Assembly (NCBI GenBank): GCA_937959095.1
Contig: CALGLY010000296.1
Span: 1 to 19,429 of the forward strand
Reading direction: 5' to 3'
DNA length: 19,429 nt
Source of the DNA: an uncultured Saprospiraceae bacterium
Lineage (GTDB): Bacteria > Bacteroidota > Bacteroidia > Chitinophagales > Saprospiraceae
Every line of letters begins with the position of its first letter. Position 1 is the stretch's first letter. Below are positions 9,455-16,936 of the stretch, one piece after another. The notes beneath the pieces were generated by a model that was given only the letters and a program-made list of their open reading frames with translations, made no database searches and was not told where the DNA came from. The position numbers and the translations under genes were made by a program.

Positions 9455-10263
9455 ATGAAAAATCAAGTTAAAATATTCATAGCAATGATCTTGGTTTTGA
9501 ATTCTTGCAATTCCAAAAAATCAAAGACTGAATATTCTTCAAACAATATTGGATTAGAACTAAAGAACAATTTATTAAGTGATAAAATCTGGATAGGAAT
9601 ACCTACTCCATATGAAATTAAGAATACCAATAATAAAGAGTATTTTATAGAAGAAGTAGATACCGAATCAAAGCGAATAGTAAAGAAAGACAAAAACCAA
9701 TACTTCATACTAGTAAAAAGAGGCGGAAAACATAGTATTTCAATATTAAATAGGGCGAAGGCAATTATAATAAGAAAGGAAATAGAAGGAAAATATTTAC
9801 CAAATCTAATTCCATTTCTCTGTGGAGCAACAGGAGGCAAAATAGGGATGAAACAGTTATCGTCCTGTATTGAAAGAGGAATAGTAGTAACTTCTGTAAA
9901 CTATGATATTGATATTAGATATAAAGTTAAAGAATTTGGCTACCCTTCTAAGATTGTAAATTACTATAAATCAGCATTTTGTACAATTGACTGATGTTCA
10001 AATTTTTAGTACTTAAAACCAGCAATTTTTTAACTAAAAACGTTCAACCTTAGAAGAATAGCCAAGAATTTGAATTAGTAATTTTTGATAAAAGAGGAAA
10101 ATCAATAATCACTAAATCCGAGTCTGAATATTTTAATACGGAGCAAATCGAACACTTACTAAAATTAAAAACTGGAGATAGATTTTACTTAGAAAAAATC
10201 ATAGTTGAACGATTAGACAAAAGAAATGAAGAAGTAAGAATAATGAGTTTTGAAATACTATAA
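9455..10263 (+). pseudogene. GldM C-terminal-like lipoprotein gene disrupted by a small element
   Basis: The 5' part (161 codons to 9937) has a lipoprotein-like signal (LVLNSC, C18). Its layout recalls the last domains of GldM: a strand-rich first domain, then GATGGKIGMKQLSS, GIVVTSVNYDIDIRYKVKEF. At 9938 a 126-bp element begins; 18 foreign codons follow and then a TGA at 9992-9994, giving a 179-aa product today. The 3' part reads on in another frame from 10072: ELVIFDKRGKSIITK, EQIEHLLKLKTGDRFYLEK, RIMSFEIL, stop at 10261-10263. Deleting the element plus one 8-bp target copy (134 bp) joins both parts in frame as VKEF|ELVIFD, giving 224 residues. The gene is markedly more AT-rich than its neighbours, which hints at transfer. 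The GldM relation is my reading of pattern, not a search result. Confidence 0.8.
9938..10063. mobile_element. 126-bp MITE inserted in the GldM-like gene
   Basis: Terminal inverted repeats are GGCTACCCTTCTAAGATTG (9938-9956) and, on the minus strand from 10063, GGCTATTCTTCTAAGGTTG, identical at 16 of 19 positions. The direct repeat AAGAATTT stands immediately outside both ends (9930-9937 and 10064-10071). The interior is AT-rich with stops in every frame that I checked and no transposase. An 8-bp duplication and ends starting GGCT would suit mobilisation by an IS1595-type transposase; that assignment is inference. Confidence 0.85.
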
Positions 10264-10293
10264 AACTGTCTTTGTAACTCAGTAATTATTTCT

Positions 10294-11208
10294 CTACCCT
10301 TCCCCCGCCAACAACGCCCGCCGCAAGGTCTTAGCCCGCTTATCATCTCCATCGTGGCTCCAGCCTGGGGCGTAGAAGATATACTTGAGTTTATCGCTCC
10401 ATTTATCAGCACGTTGGACATCCTTCCAAATCGCACCATATTCATGCGTAGCGACATAGGCAGGATTGTAAGAATTGATATTGACAGTCAATCCATAAAC
10501 AGGTCTGTCGAAGGCTTTTTCTTCTGAAAATGTCCCAAACAATCTGTCCCAAATAATGAGTGCGCCCGCATGATTGCAATCCAAATAGCGAATATTAGAC
10601 GCATGATGTACGCGATGATGCGAAGGCGTATTGAGAATAAATTCTATTGGACGCGGTAGTTTATCCACGAGTTCGGTATGCACCCAAAATTGATAGAGTA
10701 AATTAACAGACATCGCTAAGAATAGCATCACAGGATCGAAGCCTAAAAGTGGAATCCAGAGCCAAAAGAAGTATTTATGCAATCGCTCCCCTACTCCTTG
10801 GCGGAGTGCTGTCCCGAAATTCATATACTCCGACGAATGATGCGGCACATGCCCCGCCCAAAACAAACGCACCTCATGGTTCGCACGATGAAACCAGTAA
10901 TAGGCAAAATCATCGGCAAAAAACAGGATAATCCATGCCCACCATTGATGCACTATGACATCACGCAGAGGACTAATTTCATGCAGATAAAAAAAGGCAA
11001 TGAACGCCAATAATTTGGGCAAAAACTCCACGATTGCCGTGATAATTGCCATCGAAAAAGAGACCCAAAAATCTTTTCTGTTATAGAGTTCTTTGTCCAG
11101 CTTTTTATCTACATACATTTCCACTAGCACCACCGCTAGGAAAAGCGGCAAACTCATGACCAATAATTTATCTTGCGCGACTTGTTCGAGGAAGTATTGT
11201 ATATCCAT
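10294..11208 (-). CDS. Sterol desaturase / fatty acid hydroxylase family membrane protein
   Basis: 304 aa. An integral membrane, probably di-iron enzyme of the sterol desaturase superfamily. Hydrophobic segments lie near residues 15-32, 48-74, 88-105, 136-172. The histidine clusters are WFHRANHE (H107, H111), HVPHHSSE (H120, H123, H124), VHTE (H177), SHHRVHH (H197, H198, H201, H202) and CNHAG (H213), followed by the typical WDRLFGTF. The family hydroxylates or desaturates lipids using O2; the substrate here cannot be told. The gene converges on the broken GldM-like gene (30 bp between stops) and diverges from the rhomboid gene. Confidence 0.9.
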   Translation of the reverse strand: MDIQYFLEQVAQDKLLVMSLPLFLAVVLVEMYVDKKLDKELYNRKDFWVSFSMAIITAIVEFLPKLLAFIAFFYLHEISPLRDVIVHQWWAWIILFFADDFAYYWFHRANHEVRLFWAGHVPHHSSEYMNFGTALRQGVGERLHKYFFWLWIPLLGFDPVMLFLAMSVNLLYQFWVHTELVDKLPRPIEFILNTPSHHRVHHASNIRYLDCNHAGALIIWDRLFGTFSEEKAFDRPVYGLTVNINSYNPAYVATHEYGAIWKDVQRADKWSDKLKYIFYAPGWSHDGDDKRAKTLRRALLAGEG

Positions 11209-11368
11209 GTTATATATTCATTTAGCTACCAACAAGATAATTCAAAAGGAGATAATGTCATTGGATTCTTTCAAATAAAGCTAAAAAATCTTTAGTTTGC
11301 CCTGACTTTTTAGATTTCTGTAACGTCAAAAGACTATTATCTCATTCCTTTGGCACAAAATCAAAACT

Positions 11369-11998
11369 ATGTCGCTTACACTTATTCTAGTCATTGTCAC
11401 GAGTTTGATTTCTTATCAAGCTAACCAAAATCCGAATATGCTCGCGCAATTGGTGCATTCGCCTTATCGCGAAAAACACCATAAAGAGTATTACCGAATG
11501 CTGACATCGGGCTTCATTCATAGTCCTCGCACTTGGGCGCATTTGCTTATCAATATGTTGGTATTATATCAATTCGGGGAGATTGTTGAAAATGTTTTTG
11601 TGCAACTCTTCGGAGAAACTTTGGGGCGTATCAATTACTTGGGCTTGTATCTACTCACGATTGTGTGTGCTAGTCTGCCTTCTTATTTTCGGCATAAGGA
11701 TAATCCATCCTATAGCGCGCTAGGTGCATCGGGTGGTGTATCGGGCATTATGTTTGTGTATACACTCTTTTTTCCGTGGGCGACCTTGTTGTTATTCTTT
11801 ATTGTTCCTTGTCCTGCTATCATAGCGGCAGTGCTGTATATTGTGTATTCGCATTGGGCAGATCACAACCAAAATGATAATGTCGGACATGATGCACACC
11901 TGTATGGGGCTTTGTTTGGACTGGCATTTGCTTTGATTTTGAAGCCTTCTATTTTTAATATTTTTATTAGAGAGTTGGTGGAAGGGTTTCCTTTCTGA
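11369..11998 (+). CDS. Rhomboid family intramembrane serine protease
   Basis: 209 aa with about six membrane segments. The serine nucleophile S121 lies in ALGASGGVSGIMF, and the partner H177 in DAHLYGALFGLA of the last helix. HLLINMLVLYQFGE (H58, N62) is the conserved oxyanion-side helix. The catalytic set is therefore complete, and the protein should cleave substrates within the inner membrane; its substrates are unknown. There is no N-terminal cytosolic domain. TTCCTTTG at 11345-11352, close to the TAnnTTTG consensus, lies 17 bp before the start and could be the -7 box. Confidence 0.93.
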   Translation: MSLTLILVIVTSLISYQANQNPNMLAQLVHSPYREKHHKEYYRMLTSGFIHSPRTWAHLLINMLVLYQFGEIVENVFVQLFGETLGRINYLGLYLLTIVCASLPSYFRHKDNPSYSALGASGGVSGIMFVYTLFFPWATLLLFFIVPCPAIIAAVLYIVYSHWADHNQNDNVGHDAHLYGALFGLAFALILKPSIFNIFIRELVEGFPF

Positions 11999-12152
11999 TA
12001 TTGAATGTGGAGGCTCGGAGGCACAGAGTTTTTTTACTTTGCTTTTTTCGTTTTTTCTGACCGCATCAAGAGAAGCAGAGGGTAAGTTAGGTTTTGATTT
12101 GCCTTAAAAAAAGGAGTGCGGGAACTTGGTGAAATAATTTTCAATGATCCAT
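11999..12152. other. Gap between convergent rhomboid and trmD genes
   Basis: 154 bp with T- and A-runs (for example a T run after GGAGGCACAGAG at about 12017-12037 and CCTTAAAAAAAGG near 12102). The phrase GGAGGCTCGGAGGCACAGAG (12009-12028) resembles a purine-rich intergenic phrase I recall from other bacterial genomes. No gene is seen. Terminators for both flanking genes may lie here, but no strong stem stands out. Confidence 0.3.
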
Positions 12153-12833
12153 TTACTGTCTTTCTAGTAGATCAGGGCGACGTTCTTCGGTACGCTTGAG
12201 GGATTGTTCGTATCGCCATTCTTCTATTTTGGCATCGTGCCCTGAAAGTAGTACAGAAGGCACTTCCCAATCTTTAAATTTCGCTGGGCGGGTGTAGACG
12301 GGTGGCGCGAGCAAATCATCCTGAAACGAATCGAAAAGAGCGGATGTTTCATCATTTAGCACCCCAGGTAATAAGCGTCCGATGGAATCAACTACTACGG
12401 CAGCAGCCAATTCTCCACCAGATAGCACATAATCGCCTATCGAAATATCCATGGTGATATAATGCTCTCGGATGCGCTCATCTATGCCTTTGTAGTGTCC
12501 GCAAAGGAGCATGAGGTTTCCTTTCAAGGAGAGTTGGTTACTTATACTTTGGTTGAGGCGTTGTCCATCGGGAGTCATGTAGATGATTTCATCGTAGGTG
12601 CGCTCTGCTTTTAGACTTTCAATACAATTTGATAAAGGTTCTACCATCATCACCATACCAGCACCACCTCCAAACTGATAGTCATCAATTTGCCGATGTT
12701 TACCCAAACCAAAGTCCCGAAGATCGTGTACCTGTACTTCGAGCAAGCCTTTCTGTTGCGCTCGCTTCATAATGGAATGCTGCAAAGGACTATGCAATAA
12801 ATCAGGTACAACGGAGAGAATATCAATACGCAC
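12153..12833 (-). CDS. trmD: tRNA (guanine-N1-)-methyltransferase
   Basis: 226 aa, normal length. TrmD methylates G37 next to the anticodon of tRNAs for Leu, Pro and Arg with S-adenosylmethionine, which prevents frameshifting. The SPOUT trefoil-knot motifs are clear: [18 protein letters not shown] (49-66), [12 protein letters not shown] (84-95), [13 protein letters not shown] (109-121) and [20 protein letters not shown] (131-150), with GRLLPGV after it. YTRP and the basic C-terminal helix are present. GHYKGIDER replaces the commoner GRYEGIDER. The usual rpsP/rimM/rplS neighbours are absent. It is last in the row of minus-strand genes that starts with ubiX. Confidence 0.96.
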   Translation of the reverse strand: MRIDILSVVPDLLHSPLQHSIMKRAQQKGLLEVQVHDLRDFGLGKHRQIDDYQFGGGAGMVMMVEPLSNCIESLKAERTYDEIIYMTPDGQRLNQSISNQLSLKGNLMLLCGHYKGIDERIREHYITMDISIGDYVLSGGELAAAVVVDSIGRLLPGVLNDETSALFDSFQDDLLAPPVYTRPAKFKDWEVPSVLLSGHDAKIEEWRYEQSLKRTEERRPDLLERQ

Positions 12834-12855
12834 GTTGATTGGTATTAGATGTTAG

Positions 12856-12933
12856 TAGATATGAGATTTTGAGATGTGAGATAGGAGGCTTTAAAAAAAA
12901 TCTCACGTCTCACATCTTAAAATCTCACGTCTA
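12856..12933 (-). terminator. Imperfect dyad between the FKBP gene and trmD
   Basis: Arms 12856-12881 and 12908-12933 pair at 23 of 26 positions, with a 26-nt A-rich loop. The motif TAGATATGAG at the left edge recurs in the 16868-16936 dyad. It may terminate the FKBP transcript; trmD would then need its own promoter. Confidence 0.45.
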
Positions 12934-12941
12934 TCTAAATA

Positions 12942-13607
12942 TTAGTCGATGCTTAATAATTCTACATCGAAAATAAGTGTAGAGTTTGGCCCGATTGCAC
13001 CACCTGCACCACGATCGCCATATGCCAAGTTAGGAGGCAAAAATAGACGATACTTTGAACCTACGCCCATCAATTGTAAGCCTTCTGTCCAACCTGAAAT
13101 CACTTGATTTAGACCGAATGTAGCAGGCTTGCCACGATCTACAGAACTATCGAATACCGTACCATCTATCAATGTACCATGATAGTGTACTGTTACTTTA
13201 TCTGTTGCTGCTGGCTTTGCGCCGTCGCCTTGTGTTAGTACCTTGTACTGCAAACCACTTTCAGTAGTCATTACGCCTTCTGCTGTTTTGTTTGCTTCTA
13301 AGAACTTTGTTCCTTTTTCTGAATTCTTCATTACTGCGATTTGTCGTTGTTCTTGCATATAAGCCTGCATCATCTCATTCGCATCCGCTGGAGTTACTGT
13401 TGCAGTACCAGCCAAGTTTGCTTTCAATGCAGTCATCATTACGTCCGTATTGATATCTTCTAAGCCTTGTTGCTTCAAGCTTTCGGCGATCAATACGCCC
13501 ATGCTATAACTTAAAGAATCTGCTTTAGTTTTCGCTTCCTCCTGTGCGGAAAGTTGCTGTGTCATAAGTCCTAATGTGATTGTTAGGGCGTACATAAGAA
13601 ATTTCAT
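12942..13607 (-). CDS. Periplasmic FKBP-type peptidyl-prolyl cis-trans isomerase
   Basis: 221 aa with a signal peptide (residues 1-21, ending LSAQ). Residues about 25-112 form the helical dimerisation domain of Mip/FkpA-type enzymes (KADSLSYSMGVLIAESLKQQG). The FKBP catalytic domain runs from about 117 to the end: VTVHYHGTLIDGTVFDSS (138-155), VISGWTEGLQLM (169-180), LAYGDRGAG and NSTLIFDVELL. The usual aromatic pocket residues (Y, F, D, W, Y) are present, so the enzyme should be active as a folding catalyst in the periplasm. It lies in the ubiX-to-trmD row, 83 bp after the preceding gene. Confidence 0.93.
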   Translation of the reverse strand: MKFLMYALTITLGLMTQQLSAQEEAKTKADSLSYSMGVLIAESLKQQGLEDINTDVMMTALKANLAGTATVTPADANEMMQAYMQEQRQIAVMKNSEKGTKFLEANKTAEGVMTTESGLQYKVLTQGDGAKPAATDKVTVHYHGTLIDGTVFDSSVDRGKPATFGLNQVISGWTEGLQLMGVGSKYRLFLPPNLAYGDRGAGGAIGPNSTLIFDVELLSID

Positions 13608-13638
13608 GTTTACTCTTATTTTGCCTGTTAATGAATGT

Positions 13639-13669
13639 ATGAGGTATTAAGTATAAAGTAAATTCTTAG
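13639..13669 (-). other. Short imperfect dyad upstream of the FKBP gene
   Basis: AGGTATTAAGTA and TACCTGATACCT-like halves pair at about 10 of 12 positions in the 83-bp gap. ATGAGGTAT at 13639-13647 recurs at 16880-16888. It could be the remnant of a terminator for the upstream gene or part of an intergenic repeat family. Confidence 0.3.
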
Positions 13670-13690
13670 TACCTGATACCTTGTACTATA

Positions 13691-14443
13691 TTAAGGTAAT
13701 ATTGCCTCAAATGGGTCTTTTTCTAAACCCAATTCCTCAAACGTTTGAGCGGCTTTAATATTCTTCAATTCCATTTTTATTCCTTTTAGGTCATGCGATT
13801 TTGCAATTTTCGCGCCACCAGCTAGGGTTTCCCAATTCGTCCAAGTATTCTCGATTCCTTTTAGTGGAATGATACCTACCCACATGCGCCATGCCTTTGG
13901 TAAGCCGTTTTCATCCAATATCCAAAGGTAGGCATCCCCTGGAGTGACACCGCCCGAAGCATATTGCACGAGAAGTGCATCATCACCCGCTTCGGTTTTC
14001 AATGCGCTACGTTCTACACCTGGGTCGAAAACTTTTGAAGGGGCATTGAGCCAAAACGAGTCATTGCAGAAGTGCGCCCATGCTTTCTTTACCAATTTAT
14101 CAGCCGCATCACCTTCCAGTTCTACGCCATCTTGCCATGCTTTGCCACTTATCTCATTCGGGTTCAGGAGCACCTTGTTCGTCCCCCATTCCAATTGTAC
14201 TAAATGACGTTGCTTATCCCACACATAATGATTTTCGCCTCTAAAAAACGTCCATTGTACGATATTGGTTGTATCCCAAGCTGCATAATTTACTGCACCT
14301 AGCATTTTCTGGGCTAGTGCATCTGCCGCCGCGCCTTTTTCTCCTGTAGGAAGTGGTTTACTCATTATTTTCAATGCAATGAAACCTGCAAGTAACAAGC
14401 CTATCAAACCAATACCGAGCCATTTTAGTACTTTAAGAAGCAT
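13691..14443 (-). CDS. Membrane-anchored or exported protein of unknown function
   Basis: 250 aa. A single N-terminal hydrophobic helix (residues about 8-27, WLGIGLIGLLLAGFIALKI) anchors or exports it; the rest is soluble and tryptophan-rich. Visible pieces include VNYAAWDTTNIVQWTFFRG, ENHYVWDKQRHLVQLEWG, DDALLVQYASGG and YLWILDENGLPKAWRMWVG. The alternating strand pattern (W..FRG..HYVWD) resembles LolA/LolB-like beta-sheet lipoprotein carriers in style, but I cannot assign it. It lies 63 bp downstream of ubiX and 83 bp upstream of the FKBP gene on the same strand, so co-transcription is possible. There are no frameshifts. Confidence 0.75.
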   Translation of the reverse strand: MLLKVLKWLGIGLIGLLLAGFIALKIMSKPLPTGEKGAAADALAQKMLGAVNYAAWDTTNIVQWTFFRGENHYVWDKQRHLVQLEWGTNKVLLNPNEISGKAWQDGVELEGDAADKLVKKAWAHFCNDSFWLNAPSKVFDPGVERSALKTEAGDDALLVQYASGGVTPGDAYLWILDENGLPKAWRMWVGIIPLKGIENTWTNWETLAGGAKIAKSHDLKGIKMELKNIKAAQTFEELGLEKDPFEAILP

Positions 14444-14506
14444 AGTCTATTATTTTTTTGCATGAAATGTTTAGGGATTTCGTGCGAAGGTACAAATTTT
14501 CAGAAA

Positions 14507-15085
14507 TCATTTCTCCTCTTTGCTTTCCCCCCAACGATAACTCTCCAAATCGAAGCCCGCCAAGTCCAATGCTCTATCTACTACGGTAGCCGCAAGTTCT
14601 TCAAAGGTTGTTGGGCGACTATAGAAAGAAGGCGAGGCAGGGCAAATAATCGCGCCTGCTTCGGTGAGTAATTTCATATTATTGATATGAATAAGGCTGT
14701 AAGGCGTATCACGCGGAAGCAGTATGAGGCGACGACGTTCTTTCAAGATGACATCTGCCGCGCGCGTGGTCAAGTCATTGGAAGTTCCCATTGCAATTCG
14801 CGCCATCAAGCCCATAGAGCAAGGGCAAACAATCATGCTCTCATAGCGTGCCGAACCCGATGCAAAAGGAGCCATGAAATTATTTTTAGCATAAAAATCA
14901 AAAGGATAGGCTTCAAAGGCTCGGTTGCCTAATTCATATTCCCAGTTGAATTTAGCATTATCACTCATCACTACGCCTACGCGCTCTACTTGTGCTTCTA
15001 GCTGTTGCAGTTTGTCCAAAAGTACCTTCGCATAAATTGACCCGCTAGAGCCTCCAATGGCAACTACTACCTTTTTCTTATTCAT
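14507..15085 (-). CDS. ubiX: Flavin prenyltransferase UbiX
   Basis: 192 aa. It joins a dimethylallyl group to FMN to make prenyl-FMN, the cofactor of UbiD-type decarboxylases. Motifs: IGGSSGSIYAK (10-20, flavin phosphate site), MIVCPCSMGLMARIA (84-98), GTSNDLTTRAADV (100-112), RRLILLPRDTPYS (118-130) and the C-terminal FEELAATVVDRALDLAG. CPCSMG replaces the more common PCSMKT-type loop. No ubiD is in the window; in Bacteroidota the partner could be a decarboxylase of quinone synthesis, which is inference. It is first of four same-strand genes. Confidence 0.93.
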   Translation of the reverse strand: MNKKKVVVAIGGSSGSIYAKVLLDKLQQLEAQVERVGVVMSDNAKFNWEYELGNRAFEAYPFDFYAKNNFMAPFASGSARYESMIVCPCSMGLMARIAMGTSNDLTTRAADVILKERRRLILLPRDTPYSLIHINNMKLLTEAGAIICPASPSFYSRPTTFEELAATVVDRALDLAGFDLESYRWGESKEEK

Positions 15086-15481
15086 ATTTTGATATCTAAT
15101 GACACTTTTTGGTTAAAGCTTTCTTAACATTCCAACTTCTTACTGAAACAAGCGTATTTTTGGTGTCGTATTCTTTGAACCATATAAGACATTGAGATAT
15201 ATAAGGACATTTAAAGCAAAAATGTCATGTTCTTATAGTCCTATAAAATATAGTTTTCACTTATTTTAACGACACTTAGGCAAATTAAAATAATAAATCA
15301 GCCTTTTTATTCCGTTCTTTTTCCTTCTAATAAATCTTAAAAAAGTCTTATGTCCGTACGGATACGCGATTTTTGAAGATCCATTAGAAGAAAAAATAAC
15401 TAGTCTAAAATGACCAATTTATTAATTTAAATTGCCTTACCAAACAAAACCGTTTGGGCTACGTGACATAAAACAGATAAA
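15086..15481. promoter_or_regulatory. 396-bp divergent intergenic region with several dyads
   Basis: It lies between ubiX (-) and the thioredoxin-like gene (+), so it should hold both promoters. Visible structure: a hairpin at 15200-15237 (TATAAG+GACATTT against AAATGTC+CTTATA with a 5-nt bulge), and a perfect 10-bp palindrome TCCGTACGGA at 15353-15362 that could be an operator. No clear TAnnTTTG box was found in front of either gene. No ORF of note. Confidence 0.4.
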
Positions 15482-16045
15482 ATGAAAAAAGTTTTGTTTC
15501 CTGTTGCTATTCTTGCCTTATGTGCAAGTTTCTTAGCATTTACCCTTCCAGTAGAAGAAGAAAAAGCAACGATAGAATGGCACACTTGGGAAGAAGCCAT
15601 TGCAAAAAACAAGGAAAATCCAAAGAAAATATTCATTGATATTTATACCGATTGGTGTGGCTGGTGCAAGGTGATGGACAAAAAGACTTTCACAGACAAG
15701 AAGGTGATAGAATATATGAATGAAAACTTCTACGCTGTAAAATTCGATGCAGAGCAGAAAGAAACCATCGAATTCGATGGGCATGAGTTTGCTTATATCA
15801 ACTCTGGTCGCCGAGGTGTGCATGAGTTGGCGTATAGCTTATTGGATGGGCGTTTAGGCTATCCTTCTGTGGTCTATTTAGATGAAGAAAATAAACGTAT
15901 TTCGGTATCGCCTGGCTACAAAGAGGCTAAAGGAATGATAAACGAATTGCAGTTTGTGGCAGAAGAACACTACAAAACGACTTCTTTTGAAAAATTTGTA
16001 GCAAGTTTGGAAGGCGGAGAAGAGAAAGTAGATAAGAAGCAATAG
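15482..16045 (+). CDS. Exported thioredoxin-fold protein (CGWC)
   Basis: 187 aa. The N-terminus is a signal peptide or anchor (MKKVLFPVAILALCASFLAFTL). The thioredoxin-like domain follows: IEWHTWEEAIAKNKENPK, KIFIDIYTDWCGWCKVMDKKTF with redox pair C59/C62, and the cis-proline loop LGYPSVVYLDE (P128). This is the Thioredoxin_7/DUF255-like type common in Bacteroidota, where WCGWC proteins act in periplasmic thiol exchange. An unusual insert of about 15 residues (YINSGRRGVHELAY) precedes the cis-proline. The C-terminus is lysine- and glutamate-rich. Its partner, such as a DsbD-like reductant, is not in the window. A hairpin follows the stop closely. Confidence 0.88.
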   Translation: MKKVLFPVAILALCASFLAFTLPVEEEKATIEWHTWEEAIAKNKENPKKIFIDIYTDWCGWCKVMDKKTFTDKKVIEYMNENFYAVKFDAEQKETIEFDGHEFAYINSGRRGVHELAYSLLDGRLGYPSVVYLDEENKRISVSPGYKEAKGMINELQFVAEEHYKTTSFEKFVASLEGGEEKVDKKQ

Positions 16046-16048
16046 TAA

Positions 16049-16097
16049 TTTAGGAGGTGCGAATATGGAAAAATCACCTTTATTCGTACCTTCTAAA
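16049..16097 (+). terminator. 17-bp hairpin after the thioredoxin-like gene
   Basis: TTTAGGAGGTGCGAATA (16049-16065) pairs with TATTCGTACCTTCTAAA (16081-16097), all positions paired with two G-U wobbles in the plus-strand RNA and a 15-nt loop. It begins 4 bp after the stop. A T-run occurs about 5-10 nt later, so intrinsic termination is likely. Confidence 0.65.
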
Positions 16098-16433
16098 TAA
16101 AGCTTTTCATAAAAAAGGAAATTAGAAAAGCGTAAAAAACGATAAATAGGCAACGAAAAACGATAGTCCCTTAAAATGCAATCTATTGATAATCAATATC
16201 GAATTTTCTTATTTTCTCTCTTTCCATTCGTCTAAGTTTTCATTCGTCTCATTTTAGCTGATAGATTTCAAAGAAAAGCTATCCTACTATTTTAGCTTTC
16301 CAAATTGAGATTTATACTACTTTTGGCGCGGTTTTTGATGGAGTATAGCAATATATCCTTCTTCAAAAGAAACTTCTTGTAGAAGAAGGGAGTTTATAAA
16401 AATGGAAAAAAATTCAATAGGATCATATATACT
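16098..16433 (+). promoter_or_regulatory. Leader region of the HAD-fold gene
   Basis: The gap holds TACTTTTG at 16318-16325, an exact TAnnTTTG -7 box; no good -33 box is seen. A hairpin follows in the presumed 5' UTR, CCTTCTTC (16357-16364) against GAAGAAGG (16382-16389). The rest is AT-rich and includes two CATTCGTCT copies near 16226-16252. A short upstream ORF at 16402-16437 is listed separately. Confidence 0.45.
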
Positions 16434-16437
16434 ATGA
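16402..16437 (+). other. Possible 11-codon leader ORF overlapping the HAD gene start
   Basis: ATG at 16402 opens MEKNSIGSYIL and stops at TGA 16435-16437, which overlaps the ATG of the next gene (16434-16436) as ATGA. A purine-rich stretch (GAAGAAGGGAG, 16382-16392) precedes it by about 9 nt. It might couple translation to the HAD gene; it could also be chance in AT-rich DNA. Confidence 0.25.
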
Positions 16438-16865
16438 AAAAGAAAGATTTTAGTTTACAGCAGGTTTTTGATGAAAAAGGCCGCCCAATAAGTCCAATAT
16501 TAGAAGATGGAATCAAGAACTATTTGATTGATATTGACGGAACGGTCTGCGACGATGTACCTAATGAAGAGCCAGAGCGCATGGGTACGGTACTGCCTTA
16601 CCCTGATGCATTGGATATCTTGAATAAGTGGTACGACCAAGGTCATGTCATTACCTTCTTTACGTCTCGCACTGAAGAGCATCGCGAGATTACAGAATAT
16701 TGGTTGAAGAAACACAATTTTAAATACCATGGCTTACTCATGGAGAAGCCACGTGGTGGTAATTATCACTGGATTGATAATCATATCGTGAAGGCGACTC
16801 GCTTCAAGGGACGTTTTACCGATTTGGTGGTTGCTACGAAGGAAATTGAGGTATTCGAGCAATAG
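16434..16865 (+). CDS. HAD-superfamily small phosphatase
   Basis: 143 aa, cytosolic. HAD motif I is LIDIDGTVCDD (D33 nucleophile, D35), motif II TFFTSRTEEH (S78), motif III the lysine K105 in LLMEKPRGGN, and motif IV WIDNH (D115). All catalytic positions are present and the cap is minimal, so a small or polymer-linked phosphorylated substrate is plausible. Close homologues in Bacteroidota are, to my recollection, often labelled phosphoheptose isomerase, but the motifs are those of a phosphatase. The gene is single and convergent with the reductase gene. Its start overlaps the stop of a short upstream ORF. Confidence 0.88.
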   Translation: MKKKDFSLQQVFDEKGRPISPILEDGIKNYLIDIDGTVCDDVPNEEPERMGTVLPYPDALDILNKWYDQGHVITFFTSRTEEHREITEYWLKKHNFKYHGLLMEKPRGGNYHWIDNHIVKATRFKGRFTDLVVATKEIEVFEQ

Positions 16866-16867
16866 GA

Positions 16868-16936
16868 TAGATATGAGTGATGAGGTATGAGTGATAAGTT
16901 AAGTTACGACACTCAAAACTCATCACTCATCACTCA
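16868..16936. terminator. Dyad between convergent HAD and reductase genes
   Basis: TGAGTGATGAG (16874-16884) has two overlapping reverse-complement copies, CTCATCACTCA at 16919-16929 and 16926-16936. It fills the whole gap between two converging stop codons and probably terminates both. The arms are built of repeated TGAGTGA/TATGAG words shared with other gaps in the window. Confidence 0.5.

Noticed and set aside
10185..10457. 90-codon minus-strand frame
   Set aside because: It overlaps the sterol desaturase gene in another frame and the broken GldM-like gene on the opposite strand; no protein-like pattern.
12009..12028. Purine-rich GGAGGCTCGGAGGCACAGAG as a mobile repeat
   Set aside because: Only one copy is in the window and no inverted ends or flanking duplication are visible.
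16434..16865. Annotation as phosphoheptose isomerase
   Set aside because: The protein lacks an SIS fold pattern and shows all four HAD phosphatase motifs instead.
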